Counted from the first letter of the stretch, positions 27,801 to 40,960 are shown. The stretch: DNA of 64,000 nt from Pardosa pseudoannulata (GCA_032207245.1 CM063502.1:48601404-48665403); one strand, 5' to 3'. Notes: a model not told the origin generated them from the sequence alone. Made by a program: numbers and translations.

Positions 27801-30357
27801 AACACAGCATCTGTTTTCAGGCTTTTTTTCATTGTAAAAAATAAATAAATTGCAGTGTTTTACTATAACGTATTTATATTCAATACTGTATATTCATGAA
27901 TGTCTCACTACTTGTATAGTAAAACAGTGTGAAAACAAATGATCTCACCCACCTATCAATGTGGAAAGCAGAGCTATACCAAATACTTTGTATATACTCA
28001 GTACTCTGTTAAAATTTGACCTTCATATTAAAGAAGTACCAAGTAATTAAAAGGGTTTAATATTTTAAAGTAATACTTGAAATGAATGGAATTTATAACT
28101 AATATGTGTAAAATTATTACCTAATATATAAAAATATGGCTACATAATATATAAAAGTTAAACACAGATCTTGAATGTGAAATTAATATAGGTTACAATT
28201 AAAATTTAGCTGTTCATTTATACAAATAAAAATATCATTTTTAAATGTATAAAAAAAAAACATTATTTTAAAGGAATAGCTTGTAAAACAAAAAATATTA
28301 TTAATAATTAAGTGAAATAAAAGTGTATTTATATAGTTAAAATTATTACATGATTGGTTATGGTATAAAAACATAATCATTCTACACTTTCAGGAGACAG
28401 AGCATTTCTTTCTTGTTACAAGTCTGCCCTGCCTCACAAAAGATACTCACTATATATGCTTCTTAGTAGCTTCTAATGTGTGTGTGTGTTTGTAAATAAT
28501 TTTATTATTTAGTAGAGATTTTTAAAGATAATAAAATTTTAAAAATGAAAACATGCAGTATGCATGATAAAAATGAAACTATAAGGCTAATATAACATTC
28601 TTATAACATTGTAAACTACATTTATTTTAATGAAAATTATAAGCAAAGATTAGAACATGAAAGCTATCAAATTAGGACAAACCAAACAATATCTGTCATT
28701 CATGGTATGATGTGTTCTTAACTATATAAAAACAGGAAGTTCTTCCAAAATCCAAATAACTTGCTGCAAACCACTAAGTTCAAAGTGCCATTACAAAGCA
28801 TTGAATACAATACAACTTTGTTTAAAAATTCTCAAGGGCATGAGAAAAAAAATAATATACACTACTAAGACAAAAGATTGCAAAAGGAAAGAAATTTTTT
28901 TTTTTAATATTGACTTAAAATTATTAGTTGGAACTGTTACAGATTTTTAACATTGTAAGTCCTAAAAGGAGGACTTGTTCAAACACATGTGGAGCTATAA
29001 CAGCATTGGAGAGAAATCTTAGTTTGACTGCATATATATGTATACATACTGTGTATATATATATGTGTGTGTGCGTGTGTGTAAGGTGGCAAAATGAATC
29101 TGCGGGTTACAAGAGAATTTAGTCCAGGATTACTGGGCAACGAATGAGCTTAATTAAAATGCAGTTGTGGCTCCATTACAAAAAAGTAGCACGTCCAATA
29201 TGGAACTTCAAGTTAATTTGAAACTGGGAAAAGACATCTTTTTCTGACAAAAACAGAGCAATGAATGATACACGAAAACACTTTTTGATTACAGAGTTGA
29301 CCCCACAGTGAAAAATGAGACAAATTCTTTCCCAAGAAAAAGTAGCTTAGTCAGCATTATTCTAGCAATTTATTCATAAGAGTGAACCATTTTATTAACA
29401 CAGCTGGAAAATGTGGTAAGTGGACAGAAAATTAGCGTTTGTTTTAGAGTTATTTTAAATGTAAGATAACTTTAGAGATATTAGTGTAATAATTTTGATA
29501 TAATACATATATATTTGTATATGATATTGATTTGTTCCTTTAAAAAATTTTAGTATCTTATAGTGAACCTACAGCTTATTTTACTTATTGGAAAAAATGG
29601 GTTATCCACAAACTCACTAATAAAGTTAACCTAATAATCTGCAAATTTCAAAGTCAATTAACTATTCCTAAATATATAACTGCTGGTTATTATAAAACTT
29701 TATCCAATTTTATAATTTATAACAATTCCTTACTACTAGGTAGCATAATGAATCTGTAGTAACCCGTTATCCAATAAGGGAGGAGGACTTACTCCAAGAA
29801 GTCTGCTTGCAGATTTATACTTATATCACTTTGAAAAGTGATTGGATAACGAACATTAAATTATACAGATACACTGATAGCATTGTTTAAATTTTTACCA
29901 GTGAAAATTATGCATATGTATCTAGTATCCTAATAACTTGGAATTGAAAAAAATATACCAAACAAAGTAACAGAATAAACTTTCTTGATTTAAAAATTAC
30001 TTTATGGGGTTATCAATTAAGCACTAATAAACATGGTAAATGTAATGATTTTCAATTCAATGTAAGTATATTAACATACTTTGAATCTTGTCAACTTACA
30101 TCTGTAATTTGAAATATACTTAAATGATTTATTTCAAATCAAAAATTTATGCTTACCTAGCTTTAAAAAAAAAATCAAGAAGTTAATACATTAAGCTCTG
30201 CTACGTGGCTTTCCTAAATATTTATTCCCTAATTTTCTAATTCATGATACTGTAATTTAAAATAATAATAATCATTAGGTGGGAAGATGATAGTATTTGG
30301 AGGTTGGGTGGTATTATATGGTATAGATGGTTGGGTAGATTGTTTCAGAAATAAAAA

Positions 30358-30394
<37 letters not shown>

Positions 30395-33300
30395 GTAACA
30401 ACTATTTTGTCTAGTCATAATAATGATGTAGCCCCTATTGTATTTACTTGCCCAGGTTACTGGGCAAGAAGAAACCTAAACAGCTGGCAGTTATAAAAAT
30501 TCAGTCGGCCGACATTGAAGAGAACGGAACAAGTTTAATTAAAACTTTATTTTAAAGCTGCTAAAACAGACATCTTTATGAGTCAATGACAGACAAAGGA
30601 AAGACACAAAAATCACTGCTCTAACAGAGGTGCACGCAAGAGTGAAGACAGAAAGAATTTTCCTACTTACTCAGTGAATTTAAGTGTAAGATCAGGAAAA
30701 ACGCAGAGCCATTTGACAGCAACAGCTAGGAAACGCGTTGAATAGACAGAAAATTTACATCTATAGGATAGAAAGCTTTGGGAAATGGATCAAAAGAATT
30801 TTAAGTTGAGAACGCTCCTTTGATTTAGACATTTAGAGGCTGGGAAAAAGATTTTAAGGAATAAGAATGGGAGAGAAGAGGTTTTTAAGGAAATATTAAA
30901 GTTAAATAGTTTTGATATATTGCACACACACATATGTATAGTGTACATATATATGTATGTATATATTCATATATATATCTAGGATATGTTTAATTTTATT
31001 TACTTAATTTTTATATTTCATACAATAAAGTTTAATGAATACTTTACCAAATAATATTTTCTGTGCTTATATTTTATATATTTCTATAATTTCTATGTAT
31101 TCTGTAAGTTCTTTTGGTTTGTTTTACATGTATTTACTATGTTTATACCAAGAGTAAGGGTTTGGGCCACATAAAAACATTTTAAACCTAAATCGGAGTT
31201 CCAATTCTCCAACAGAATTAGCAAACATAATATTCATTTTAATGCTTTTTTTCTGCTATCAGACACCATGTTCATTTTTTTTTTTTTTTTTTTAATTTTA
31301 GATTTCACTTTTAATTTTCTTGATTTCTATGAATTTATATATACATACGTATATATATATATGTACTCATACACATATTTCTCTACAATAGCATAGATGC
31401 CAGTTTTATTGTAAATCAGCAACTTTCTCTAGGATAGCAGTAGCCTCACCTGTAGTGAAAAGTTTATCAGTGGTTAATGCTATTACAGTCGTTATAACTT
31501 CAAATAACTTCTTTATCATCAATTTTATAGATTCCTATAAAACTTACAAAGGAGGCTGGAATAGATTCTGATGGTCGTGAAGTTTTGAAATGTGGATTTA
31601 AAATTGGTGGTGGGATTGATCAAGATTTTCACAAGAGCCCACAAGGTTATAAAGATAGTGTAAGATATTTGGTTTATTAATAATTAGTATCATTTAAGTA
31701 ATCACTTCAAACAATAATAAATGTATGATTTTATTCTACAGAGCTACTCATGACTAGGTCCAATCCGTGATTATATCCTTATTGTTACTAATTTTTAAAG
31801 ATTCAAAAACTTAAAACCCTTAATGCTTTTGTCAGGCAAGATATTGTTTAATTTATATACGAGATTATATACGAGTAATATGAGACTTAAAACTATTTTT
31901 AATTTATGCTATGTATACTGGTAGTCATAATTAAAAGAATTTTCAGATTTGATCAATTATCTCCAGAACTACTGACAAATTTTAATGAAATTTGGTTTCA
32001 ACATAGGTTGCTTTGATATAGTACAAAAAAAAAAAAAAAGTATATTTATACACACACAGCTATAATACTCACTTATATAATCTGGCGTAATATTCAGTCA
32101 GTGAAACAGTACAGAATCAAATATAAAATAGTTAATAGAGGGTATGTTCCCAAATTAGGGATATACTATAGGCTTTACTATGTGATTTCACGCTGAAAAT
32201 TAGTTTATGAATTCTTGTATCAATTAGTCCAACCTGTAAAGTTTTTTTAGTGTTAAAGGTTAAAAATACTTTTCCTTAAATTTGTCTCTAATTACTGTAA
32301 AGTTATATATCATAATTTTTTTTATTTTAAATGTCCATGTTTATTTTATTTAAATTTATAGGGAATATATGTAACGGAAGTATATGAAAATAGTCCTGCT
32401 GCAAAATGTGGTTTAAAAATTCATGATAAAATTCTGCAGGTTAGTATGTTGGAATTCATTTTTAAATATTTATAATATTTAGAATTCATTGGATGTATTA
32501 TATTTTTGTTTTCATTTTTTAAAATGACTTTAATAGTTAGATGAATATATTCAGTTGGAGGCTTCTAATGCATATATGTACATTTAAAATACTATTAATG
32601 GCATTACATATAAAGTTTATTTCTTTATTGGGGGTTTGTCTGAATGAGATTACTATTTTCTTATAAAATTTTACTTTTAAGCTAATTTTGCAACTTCTGT
32701 ATATGCTTTTTCTTCTATATAAACTATTGTACTGATCTGAAGTATTCATAATCTTATAAGATTACATATATTACTTTTTTCTTTTCTTGCATAGACCTTG
32801 ATGTAAAATAAACTCTGCCATATATTGCTCTTTGCTTTCAATTGTTAACTTCATTTGTCATTAATATCACTAAGTTAGCCAGGATAAAACCAACATGATA
32901 AAAGCACAAGTTTTAGTAAAATTGAATAACTAACAGTATCTTATAAATAAGTTACTTCTTTACTGACCTATGAAGTTTTACTAGTGAGGTATTTCTTTGT
33001 TCTCAACCATTAAAAAGAAAAAAAAAAACATTATTGGTTATTAGAGCTGTTTGAATTTTATTATATCAATATGTTACTAGTAACTCATTCAAAACTAACC
33101 TTCTGAATCTCAACAACTTCAATTTGAAAAATATTTATTAGGTGTAAGAATGCATCATTTGAAATCTGTTAATTTCTAAAAGTTTATAGCATAAAAAAAT
33201 ACAAAATTGTCAAAATGGTGTACATATATTGAATAAAAAAATTGCATTTTTTTTCCATAAGTATTGTAAATTTTCTTGCCCCCAAATTTTTTTTCATAAT

Positions 33301-33832
33301 GAATTTTAACCTACTTCCTTAAAAATGCATCATCTAGCCATCTCTGGTATTTTTAAATTTAACTAATCTAAAGTTTACATTTTAGAAATAATCATGTAAA
33401 TTTAATCAGAATGTTAAATGAAATTTTAGTATTAAATGTAAACTTAGCATTCCCATTTATTGGGGATTCTTGAATTAATTGCTGTGTTCTGGGATAGCAG
33501 CAACCAGTAAAACTATTTATTAAACTTACTGAGGAAATGGTCTGACTTTTGTGTACGTTACTGACATACAACTCAATGATACAAAAAAGGTTAATGTATA
33601 ATTGTGATATATTGTCTTTTCTGAAATTTGTGACTATTTATGAAGTATTATATAACATATATTATTTGCTGTGTTTCCAGATAATATATATATATATGTT
33701 TATACTTTCTCTTAATTGTAGGTGAATGGGTATGACTTTACTATGGTTACTCACAACAAAGCTGTGGAATATATTAAGAAAAACCCTGTTTTAAATATGT
33801 TAGTGGCTAGAAAAGGTGTAACTCATTCTTGA
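24814..33832 (+). CDS. TAX1BP3: Tax1-binding protein 3 (TIP-1), single-PDZ protein, gene span
   Basis: Spliced gene with coding exons 24814-24858, 31531-31659, 32362-32439 and 33722-33832. All three introns are phase 0, with canonical GT-AG ends. The joined product is 120 residues, close to the 124 of human TAX1BP3. Recognised segments are the carboxylate-binding loop CGFKIGGGIDQD (residues 36-47), GIYVTEVYENSPAA, KIHDKILQVNGYD and the TMVTHNKAVEYIKK helix. TIP-1 is a soluble protein that is almost entirely one PDZ domain. It acts as a scaffold competitor for C-terminal PDZ ligands, with known partners of the family including beta-catenin, rhotekin and Kir2.3. The gene ends TGA at 33832. It is divergent from the VWC/antistasin gene and convergent with E93. 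Confidence 0.93.
26297..26400. mobile_element. pogo/Tigger-like end, copy 1
   Basis: AGTCAAACCCCAATATAATG followed by GGCATTATATCAGTCGGTTG resembles the inverted ends of Tigger elements (consensus of the type CAGTCAAACCTCGATATAAC). Only the end region is preserved. Confidence 0.5.
26840..26935. mobile_element. pogo/Tigger-like end, copy 2
   Basis: GGGAGTGGAAAAGAGATATT then CAGTCAAACCCCAATATAAG repeats copy 1, about 550 bp away and in the same orientation. The shared upstream flank (GAGGGAGTGG-AAAGAGATAT) shows that the duplication covers more than the transposon end. Confidence 0.5.
30357..30393. repeat. (TG)n(TA)n microsatellite
   Basis: A short TG run followed by about 13 TA units. Confidence 0.9.
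30447..30468. repeat. Perfect 9-bp hairpin with a 4-base loop
   Basis: CTTGCCCAG, loop GTTA, CTGGGCAAG. It lies inside the repeated segment described for this intron. Confidence 0.85.
31531..31659 (+). CDS. TAX1BP3: TAX1BP3 exon 2, start of the PDZ domain
   Basis: A 129-nt, 43-codon exon running from IPIKLTKEAG to QGYKDS. It contains FKIGGGIDQD, equivalent to the human FSIGGGIDQD carboxylate loop. Acceptor TTTTATAG, donor GATAGT|GTAAGA. Phase 0 at both ends. Confidence 0.93.
32362..32439 (+). CDS. TAX1BP3: TAX1BP3 exon 3
   Basis: A 78-nt exon of 26 codons, GIYVTEVYENSPAAKCG through KIHDKILQ, the middle strands of the PDZ domain. Acceptor TTTATAG, donor CTGCAG|GTTAGT. Phase 0 at both ends. 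Confidence 0.93.
33115..33600 (+). repeat. Dispersed repeat family, copy B
   Basis: The most diverged copy. Landmarks are AATTTGAAAAATATTT, CTAAAGTTTACATTTTAG, GGGATAGCAGCAACCAGTAA and ACTCAATGATACAAAAAAGG, in the same order as copies A, C and D. Confidence 0.6.
33722..33832 (+). CDS. TAX1BP3: TAX1BP3 exon 4 and stop
   Basis: A 111-nt terminal exon, VNGYDFTMVTHNKAVEY through ARKGVTHS and TGA. VNG-D-TMVTH is a hallmark of TIP-1. The C-terminal tail is shorter than in mammals. No convincing single poly(A) signal could be chosen among the AT-rich candidates downstream. Confidence 0.93.
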   Translation: MNGYDFTMVTHNKAVEYIKKNPVLNMLVARKGVTHS

Positions 33833-34789
33833 GACTATTTATAAGAAATGTTTAGTCTAGAGCAAATCAATTTGTGTACTTGTCTTCCTTTCACTTGCAA
33901 TTATGAATCGGGAGAAAAATAAGTCTTTCATTACTGCTAATATCATTTTGTCATTTTCTGATTGGGCTTAAAATTTTCTTGTACATAAGAAAGGTCTAGA
34001 TTATATACTTGCTGTATATATGTGTGTGTCTGTAATGTCTCTGCCTGCAAGGTATCAAACTGAAATTTTATCTCAATGCATATATTTTTTATTTTAAATT
34101 ATTTGCTGTGATTTAAATAGTTTATTTTGTGATGCTTTACATTATCTTATCTATTATCAGTTCCTAATTTATAAATGTATGAATTTGTTCTGCATTGTCA
34201 ACAAATTGACCTTCTTTTTGTATATTTTTTGTTTTGAATAGGTTTAAAAAAAGTTTTTTTTATATATACATGTATATATATATTATATATGCTTTAATAT
34301 GTTGTAAAGGAATTTGTGCTATGGTATTTTTAAAATCATATTCTAAGTTTGTAAACTATTTATACTGAGTTTTCATTTTGATAATCATAATTTTATTTCA
34401 TTGTAATTTTTATTACATAAATATATTTTATATCTATCACTATGTCTGTGTATAATCTTTTCAATAACACTGCAGATATTTTTGCAATTTGGAAAAGTAA
34501 AGTAGAGAAAAATGAGTTTTTTTTTTTTTAATTTTAAATATTCATTGATCTATTTTTAATTTTTTCTGTAGAAATCAGGCCTTCAAAAAGAGTTTTTCAT
34601 TGATTTATTGTCATTACTTGAATACATTATATATATATACATTACTTGAATTGCTCACTGTGGTGAATGTTCTAAATTAAATCAGAAAATGAGCACATTT
34701 GTATCTTAAAGCTTCAGATCTTAAATATTTCCTAAAATGTAAGAATATATTATTTCAAACAGGCAAAATATAAAAATGAAAATTGATTA

Positions 34790-35170
34790 GCCCAAAAGTG
34801 TATTTTCTACAAACAAAAAAAATGCATGTTTCTTATAAATATTGTAAATTGTTTTGTACAAAGACAACTTAATATAAAGAATTTGAAACTATCTCTGTAA
34901 AAAATATACTTTTCAGCATTCCCCCCCCCTTTTTTTTTAATTTAACAAATCCAAAGTTTACTTCAGTAATAATTATGTGCATATAATCAAACAATAAATA
35001 AAATGTTAATGCAAAAATTAAATATCGTATTACCACTTAAATTATATTGCGGGATAGCAACAATTAACAAACTCATATTTTAATGCTCAATGTCTTCTAT
35101 ATAACATCAATTTTGGGATTTGTTGTAGATATGCAACATGGTGATATAAAAGATCAAACAAAGTTTTGTT
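34790..35170 (+). repeat. Dispersed repeat family, copy C
   Basis: AAAGAATTTGAAACTATC (34878), CCAAAGTTTACTTCAGTAAT (34952), GGGATAGCAACAATTAACAA (35052) and ATATGCAACATGGTGATATA (35131). It is close to copy A. Confidence 0.7.
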
Positions 35171-35814
35171 TTAAACTGGCATGATTATTCTTTTTAATCA
35201 AATTAAATAATTACAAAACTATTGTAAAAAAATGTTGATGTGAATAGAGAGAAACTAAAATTACAGTTCTTCCTGAGGTTCATTGAATCTTTTGCTAAGT
35301 ATCTACAGAATATCTAGATACTTTATAGAATTATCTGTCAACTATCTCATTTGAAGTAAGTATCCAGTATCTGAAGAGAAAGTTTTAAAATGTCTGCATT
35401 ATTTTTTATATTTATGAAGCAGAGTAAATACTTCATTCAAAATAAATTTGTTAGTTTACATTAGTTAGAATTTGGTATTTTATTAGCCCCTTTTTATTTC
35501 TGATTGATAACCTTTTAAATTACTTGAGATTTATTATACAGAAATAGTTTTTAGAACTATAAAAATTTATAAATTTTCACTAATATAAAAAATTTATACT
35601 ATTAGTAATTATCCCCTTGAAACATGGATATACCTAGTGTATTCCTTATAAAGGAAGCTACAGTTTATAGAAATGCAATAACTTTGTATTCATAAGCATA
35701 TCTGTAAAATTCTTAAAAACTATTCAGTGACATGATTGCTTTAGTATTTGCTTATGTACAACAACAGTTGAGGTTATATTATAGCAGGACCTTTTTCATT
35801 TTTAACCTTTTATA

Positions 35815-36330
35815 TCTTAACAACCTAGAATTGAAAAATATTTTCCCAAATGTCAGAATTCATTCTATCAAACATGTAAAATTAAAAGAATTTAAAACCC
35901 AAAAATAAAAAAAAATTTGGTAAAAAGGCAGCAAATTAATTTAAAATATTTATAAAAAATAAATTTATTTTTTTATAAATATTTTAAATTACTTTGTAGA
36001 AAAATTATATATAAAGAATTTGAAACTAGCTTTATGAGAAATTTACTTTTGGTGTCTTTTTTTCTTCTTTTTTAAGTTAAGAAATCCAAAGTTTATTTCA
36101 GTAATAATCATATGCATCTATCTGATTAGAAATAAATGAAAATTTTATATGAAAAGTAAACAGTATTGCCATTTGATGAGTATTTTTGTGAGTACATTGT
36201 TTTATTTACTGTACTGCAGGATAGACACAATCAGCAAAAGTCTTTTCAATCTTGCTGTGGAAATCACTTAAATTTTTGTTTTATGATATGCAACACAGTG
36301 ATACAAAAGGTTAATTGCTATCTACTCTTA
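35815..36330 (+). repeat. Dispersed repeat family, copy D
   Basis: AAAGAATTTGAAACTAGC (36013), CCAAAGTTTATTTCAGTAAT (36088), AGGATAGACACAATCAGCAA (36218) and ATATGCAACACAGTGATACA (36287). It begins about 650 bp after copy C ends, same orientation. Confidence 0.7.
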
Positions 36331-38080
36331 ATATTTTGTAATCACCCATTGGTCAATTCCCTGCTATTTTTATGTTGTATCCCTTAAATTTACATGGATA
36401 GGATCCTGGTTTACTGACCTTATATATTTAATGTAATCTGACTACCAATGTACAAGATACTAAGATCTTCTCCTGGCTTACCCAGAAGTTGTTTTTGAAA
36501 CCTGACATTTGCCATTTTGACTCTGATGCAATTACTAAGCCAGCTAGTTTTTGTACTTGGAGACTTACTGATAAATTACTTAAATATACTGAGAAAATTA
36601 TACAACTGAGTGCAAAATCTATAATAAGTCAAATTTAAATAATGTAAATTGGTAAAGTAAATGAATGTTTGAATACAGGCTACTGGTTAAATGGTTGCTT
36701 AAAGATAGTAATCAGAAAAACAATTACCCTCAAAACCTGTAAAAATATGTACCAGCTCGAGCATGGGTCTTGGCTTGAATGGACCTATGTTGGAAAACCC
36801 CTGCATTACCCTTTTTGTAATCATTTAGGGGTAGTACTAATTTAATTATTTATCATGATCTTGTTCAGTCAATAACTACATTATCTTATCTCTAAGTTTA
36901 ATTTTATACTTTAAGACTTTATATATTTCTTCTATTTGTAGCTAAAAAATTTTATTTTTTATAAAAGTTTTAACTTTTTTAACCTTACTATTAATAAGCT
37001 ACTGCAGGATTGAAGTTCTGGGCAACTATTCTGTTTGAAACATTTAAACACCTTACATCCTCCAATATGTGGTGTTCGGTAGAGGCTTATGCTTATATCT
37101 ATGTATTTTCTACATAGTTAACAGCAGGGTAATGACCAACATCTGACTATGAATATCATAAAAAGAGATGAAACTATATTAGGGTTAATATTCTTAAAGT
37201 ACAATAAAAGATTTTAAAACAGACTTCATATTAAATTTATTTAAATATTAGATGATATAATGACCTAATTTGCATCATACCTTCATGGTAGGTATGACAT
37301 CGAGAATTAATGGTTTGGAAATGCATAGATTTTAATTTATTATGCAACTGAATAATATGTATATATCTTACAAAACTTTAAGACTGTAAGGAATGTATAA
37401 TTTATCCTAATAGTCATTAAATTAACTTTGTGCATAACTGTATGTACATAGATCTCAATGGCTTATGCAGTACTTACCAACCTTGGTTATAGAGATAACA
37501 AGTTTATCCATAACATGAATATAAATTTGTAACAGTTCTCTTGCTGCCAGTGAACTGTCCACTGTCAGCAATCAATTCCTTTCACCCTGTATGTTTTTTA
37601 TATTCTTCCACTTGAGAGAGAAAAAAGTACATTTTCCAAATGGGTTTAAATTGTGGTGTCATCTATTGGCATCCTGAACTTCACTACAGAACTATTTAAA
37701 TATGATTCCTACTTTAAAAATTAGATACATTTCATAAGTATTTATAACAATTTGTTTTCAACATCCAGATATTTTTTGAAGAATGTCTTTAAAATATTTT
37801 TTTAAAGTTAACCCTTAAGAATAAGCATTCGTATATGCAATGGCTTTTAAATTGACTCAGAGGACATGTGTTTCATCTATGTTATTTTAAAAATAAGATT
37901 TAATTAGTATTTATTACCACTAGATGTAGCTCTATGTCTATTATTGTACAATTTGCCAATAAAAAAATCGAATTAACTTAATCAAATAATCTAAATAAAT
38001 TTTATTTTCTGAAATATGTCTTAGTTCAGAAAGTATTTTTATAAATCATTGCTAGAGGAAAATGGCCTTATAAAGGATTA

Positions 38081-38183
38081 TATTGTAATTATATTCTGTG
38101 CATTCTTACTGAAGTTCTTAGGAGACGTCACAGACAGTATAATCTGTGACTTCAGTAAGAATGCACAGAATATAATTGCAATA
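38081..38183. repeat. Long near-perfect hairpin, miRNA-like or MITE-like
   Basis: Arms 38081-38115 and 38149-38183 pair with a single mismatch over the 33 bases from TTG/CAA inward (TTCTGTGCATTCTTACTGAA and its complement). A second stem, GTCACAGA/TCTGTGAC (38127-38134 with 38143-38150), closes an 8-base loop. An 11-base bulge separates the stems on the left arm. Transcription is not shown by sequence. Confidence 0.85.
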
Positions 38184-39189
38184 CTAGGATGTAAATAATA
38201 TACATATATAAGCCATTAATCAGGATGTTCATCAGTTTTGTGTCAACTTGTTGGGTATGATCAGGAAACTAAAAATTATATGTATTTGAAATTTAAAATC
38301 ACCTGTTTATCATGGATTTTCCAAGTTTATCATAGCATTTTATACAAGTTTCATGTCAGTTCAGTTGTGTAAATTAAATAATCACAATAATTCTGTGCAC
38401 TTATATGTCAAAACAAAAGTTTCTGTAAGGAATACAGAAAAACTCAAACAATTATTCATTCTCATAAATATTTATAACAGTAAAAAGACAGATTAAATAC
38501 AGAAAAAATATAACCAAATAGAATTTGTATTTATAAATTTGAAAGCAGTATTTAGCCAAAATATATAAATGTGGTAATTATAAATTATTACCATTTCAGA
38601 AGATTTATTTACAGTCTTTCCTGGGTCACATAAAAGTTGTAAATTTTGTTTCTCTAAACATATTTTCCAAAAGAAGGTTTTATATGAGTAAATCTTACGT
38701 TGACAATTTATGAAGCATAAATGTTTGAGCATACCCTATTTTATAGAATATATATATTTGATGAGAATTAGTAAGAGGGGGAATCTAAAGTTTAGTTTAT
38801 TTCTAAGTTATTTGTAGCAGTTATAATTTGTCTATAAAGTTGAAGGTTTAATAATGTAGTTAAATGTTTCATTCAATTTATAATTGTTGCCTCTTCTATG
38901 TTGGTTAGTATACTTTTACTTTTTTCTTTAATGAATGAAATAAATACTTTATATAAAGTGTATTTGAAATCATAAAATAGTTAATCTAATGTCATATATT
39001 TACCATCAGTAATTTTTAATGGTTAAAGCAACTCCTTACTTTCTTATATTGATATACTAAAAACAATACTGATTAATTAGTGTTATTTATGATATACTAT
39101 ACCAGTGAATGTTTATATATTGTATAAATAAATTTTTTTTAATACATATTTAGGCCTGTTCCTCAGGATAACATAAAACCTTGCCTATA

Positions 39190-39230
39190 TGTTTTAGTAA
39201 GTTTTGGTCTCATTAGTGTAGCAAAACAGC
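39190..39230 (+). mobile_element. SINE fragment
   Basis: GGTCTCATTAGTGTAGCAAA matches the 3' body of the SINE family (GGTCTCATTA...TGTAGCAAAA). The tRNA-like head is absent. Confidence 0.4.
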
Positions 39231-40009
39231 AGACCTTTGAACTAACTCTAAACCAATAATGAAAAACTTAAGCAAAACCTCAAAACAATAAAAACTTTAT
39301 GAACAGAGAATTTGGAATTCATCTGGATGGTCTGATACCAGGTAATTTCTCTTGAACAATGGATATCTAGGATGAATCACAAAGTTGGACTGCAAAGGGT
39401 TTAAAGTTATTTTAGTTATCTCAACATACATGTACTGTTTTTCTATGTGTACATTTTACATACAGGGTTGCACAAGTTGGTTTTCTTTCACAGTAGCATT
39501 TTCTGAAGGAAAAAAAAATTCACTCAATGACTTAAGAAATTTCTGGTTAAAAGTTGTGGAAAGACCTTCTAAACAAATTTATATCTAGAATTATGTGTGA
39601 ACATTTGGAAATTTAGGTAAACACAAAGAAAAGAATCTTTAAGGAAATATTCTTTGGCTCAAAATTATGATTTTTTGGGATTATTTTCTTATGATAGCAA
39701 GACTTTTGATTTGGGTCTTCTTATGTCATATATTAAAATTTAGAGATACTTAATGAATTTTGTGAGCCAAACAAACCAGACTACTTCATTCTTTTTGTAA
39801 TGGATGTCTACAACAAAATCCTGACTGGATGTTTTTTTTTTTTTTCCTTTTCTTTCCTTTTCAGAACTAAATATACGAAACTCATTATCTAGTCAGATTA
39901 TATAAATCTTTGGATCTTATACAAACTTTTACTGCAAAAAGTTATTGGCATTAAAAAAAATCTTTATTTTTTAAATTTAAATTAATTGACTTGGTACACA
40001 CCGAAAATT

Positions 40010-40370
40010 ATGCATAAGTGGGATTCAAGTCCAATGAAAAAAGAACAAAAGAGACAAGTGCCAAACCGGGCCCATTTGGCCGTGAGGCCCTCAAGGTTTA
40101 CCCCGGCGGTGGGTAGATTGCAAGTACTGGGCCACTCCTCTACGAATTCAACCCTTCAAAGAACTTGAAGCATGCCCGTTGTGCATCAGGCACCATCATG
40201 GGATGAACGCAGGAGAATTGTGCTTGGGAGGGAGGAGAATTGAGACTACTGAATGCTTAGCGGACTTCTAAATGCCGGAATTAGTGAGGGTGGCACGAAT
40301 CATGTGGCTGAGAAGGAGAGCTTAAACAAGAGGAAGAAAGGAATGCAATCAAATGAGGACAAGCAAATCT
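40010..40370. repeat. GC-richer block, possible old insertion
   Basis: Noticeably richer in G and C than its surroundings, with GGGCCCATTTGGCCGTGAGG and TACCCCGGCGGTGGGTAGAT. No protein motif was recognised in the 60-codon frame across it. Likely a mobile-element fragment of unknown class. Confidence 0.35.
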
Positions 40371-40864
40371 AGATATAGTCTTAAGTGCATGATTTTAATG
40401 TTCCAACTAATTGTTTATGACTTATGGTCCAGACCATAAATAATTTTACATTGAAATTTTTTGTTCAAGTAGAGATTGGATTGGAATAAAAAGGGAGTTT
40501 GTATTTTGATGTTATAATAGCCCTTTATACAAAATGTGAACTATCTATAGCTAATTGTTCTTGAGTTATACAAGATATGTATGTACAGACATCAAAAGTA
40601 AACTAGTCATAACTAGTTCAGGAATGGTCATAATGGATATTTAAAATTTCCTTGCATATACATACAGATGTAATATTGTAATTTGTCAAAATCCAGTCAA
40701 TCATGGTCAAATTAATGTACACTGAAATTTCAGCCCTGAAATTTATTGCGATAACAATATTTCCTACAGACAAATAGTAACACATCGCATACACAACATA
40801 GTATTCTGATGTATAAACACTATACCATGACCACATGGGTAAGGAGCTCACTATTGTCATGGGT

Positions 40865-40960
40865 ATTCATGGCCATTTGTAATCAATTTTAAGTAAAAGG
40901 TCCCAGTTTCATTAGCCCTCATGTAACAATATACCATAGCACTCCAACCAATCGATACAT
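40865..40960 (+). mobile_element. tRNA-derived SINE, copy 3 (body only)
   Basis: AATCAATTTTAAGTAAAAGG, TCCCAGTTTCATTAGCCCTC and ATGTAACAATATACCATAGC follow the same order as the body of the copy at 18315-18490. Confidence 0.65.

Larger units (their letters stand above)
29082..30770 (+). repeat. Direct repeated segments, class unknown
   Basis: GGATTACTGGGCAACGAATG (29127) and GGTTACTGGGCAAGAAG (30455) start similar stretches that both continue through TTTAATTAAAA, ACATCTTT and a GTGGACAGAAAATTAG or ATAGACAGAAAATTTAC block. AGGTGGCAAAATGAATCTG (29082) is also echoed by AGGTAGCATAATGAATCTG (29738). The second segment begins TGTAACAAC right after (TA)n, like an LTR start, but no matching end was seen. 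Confidence 0.4.
24859..31530. other. TAX1BP3 intron 1, 6.7 kb
   Basis: AT-rich intron. It has two pogo/Tigger-like ends (26297-26400 and 26840-26935), a repeated segment pair (29082-29450 and 30394-30770), a (TA)n tract (30357-30393) and a hairpin at 30447-30468. No extra exon is needed for the protein. Confidence 0.65.
31660..33721. other. TAX1BP3 introns 2 and 3
   Basis: Two AT-rich introns (31660-32361 and 32440-33721) separated by exon 3. The second contains dispersed-repeat copy B (33115-33600). No other feature seen. Confidence 0.65.
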
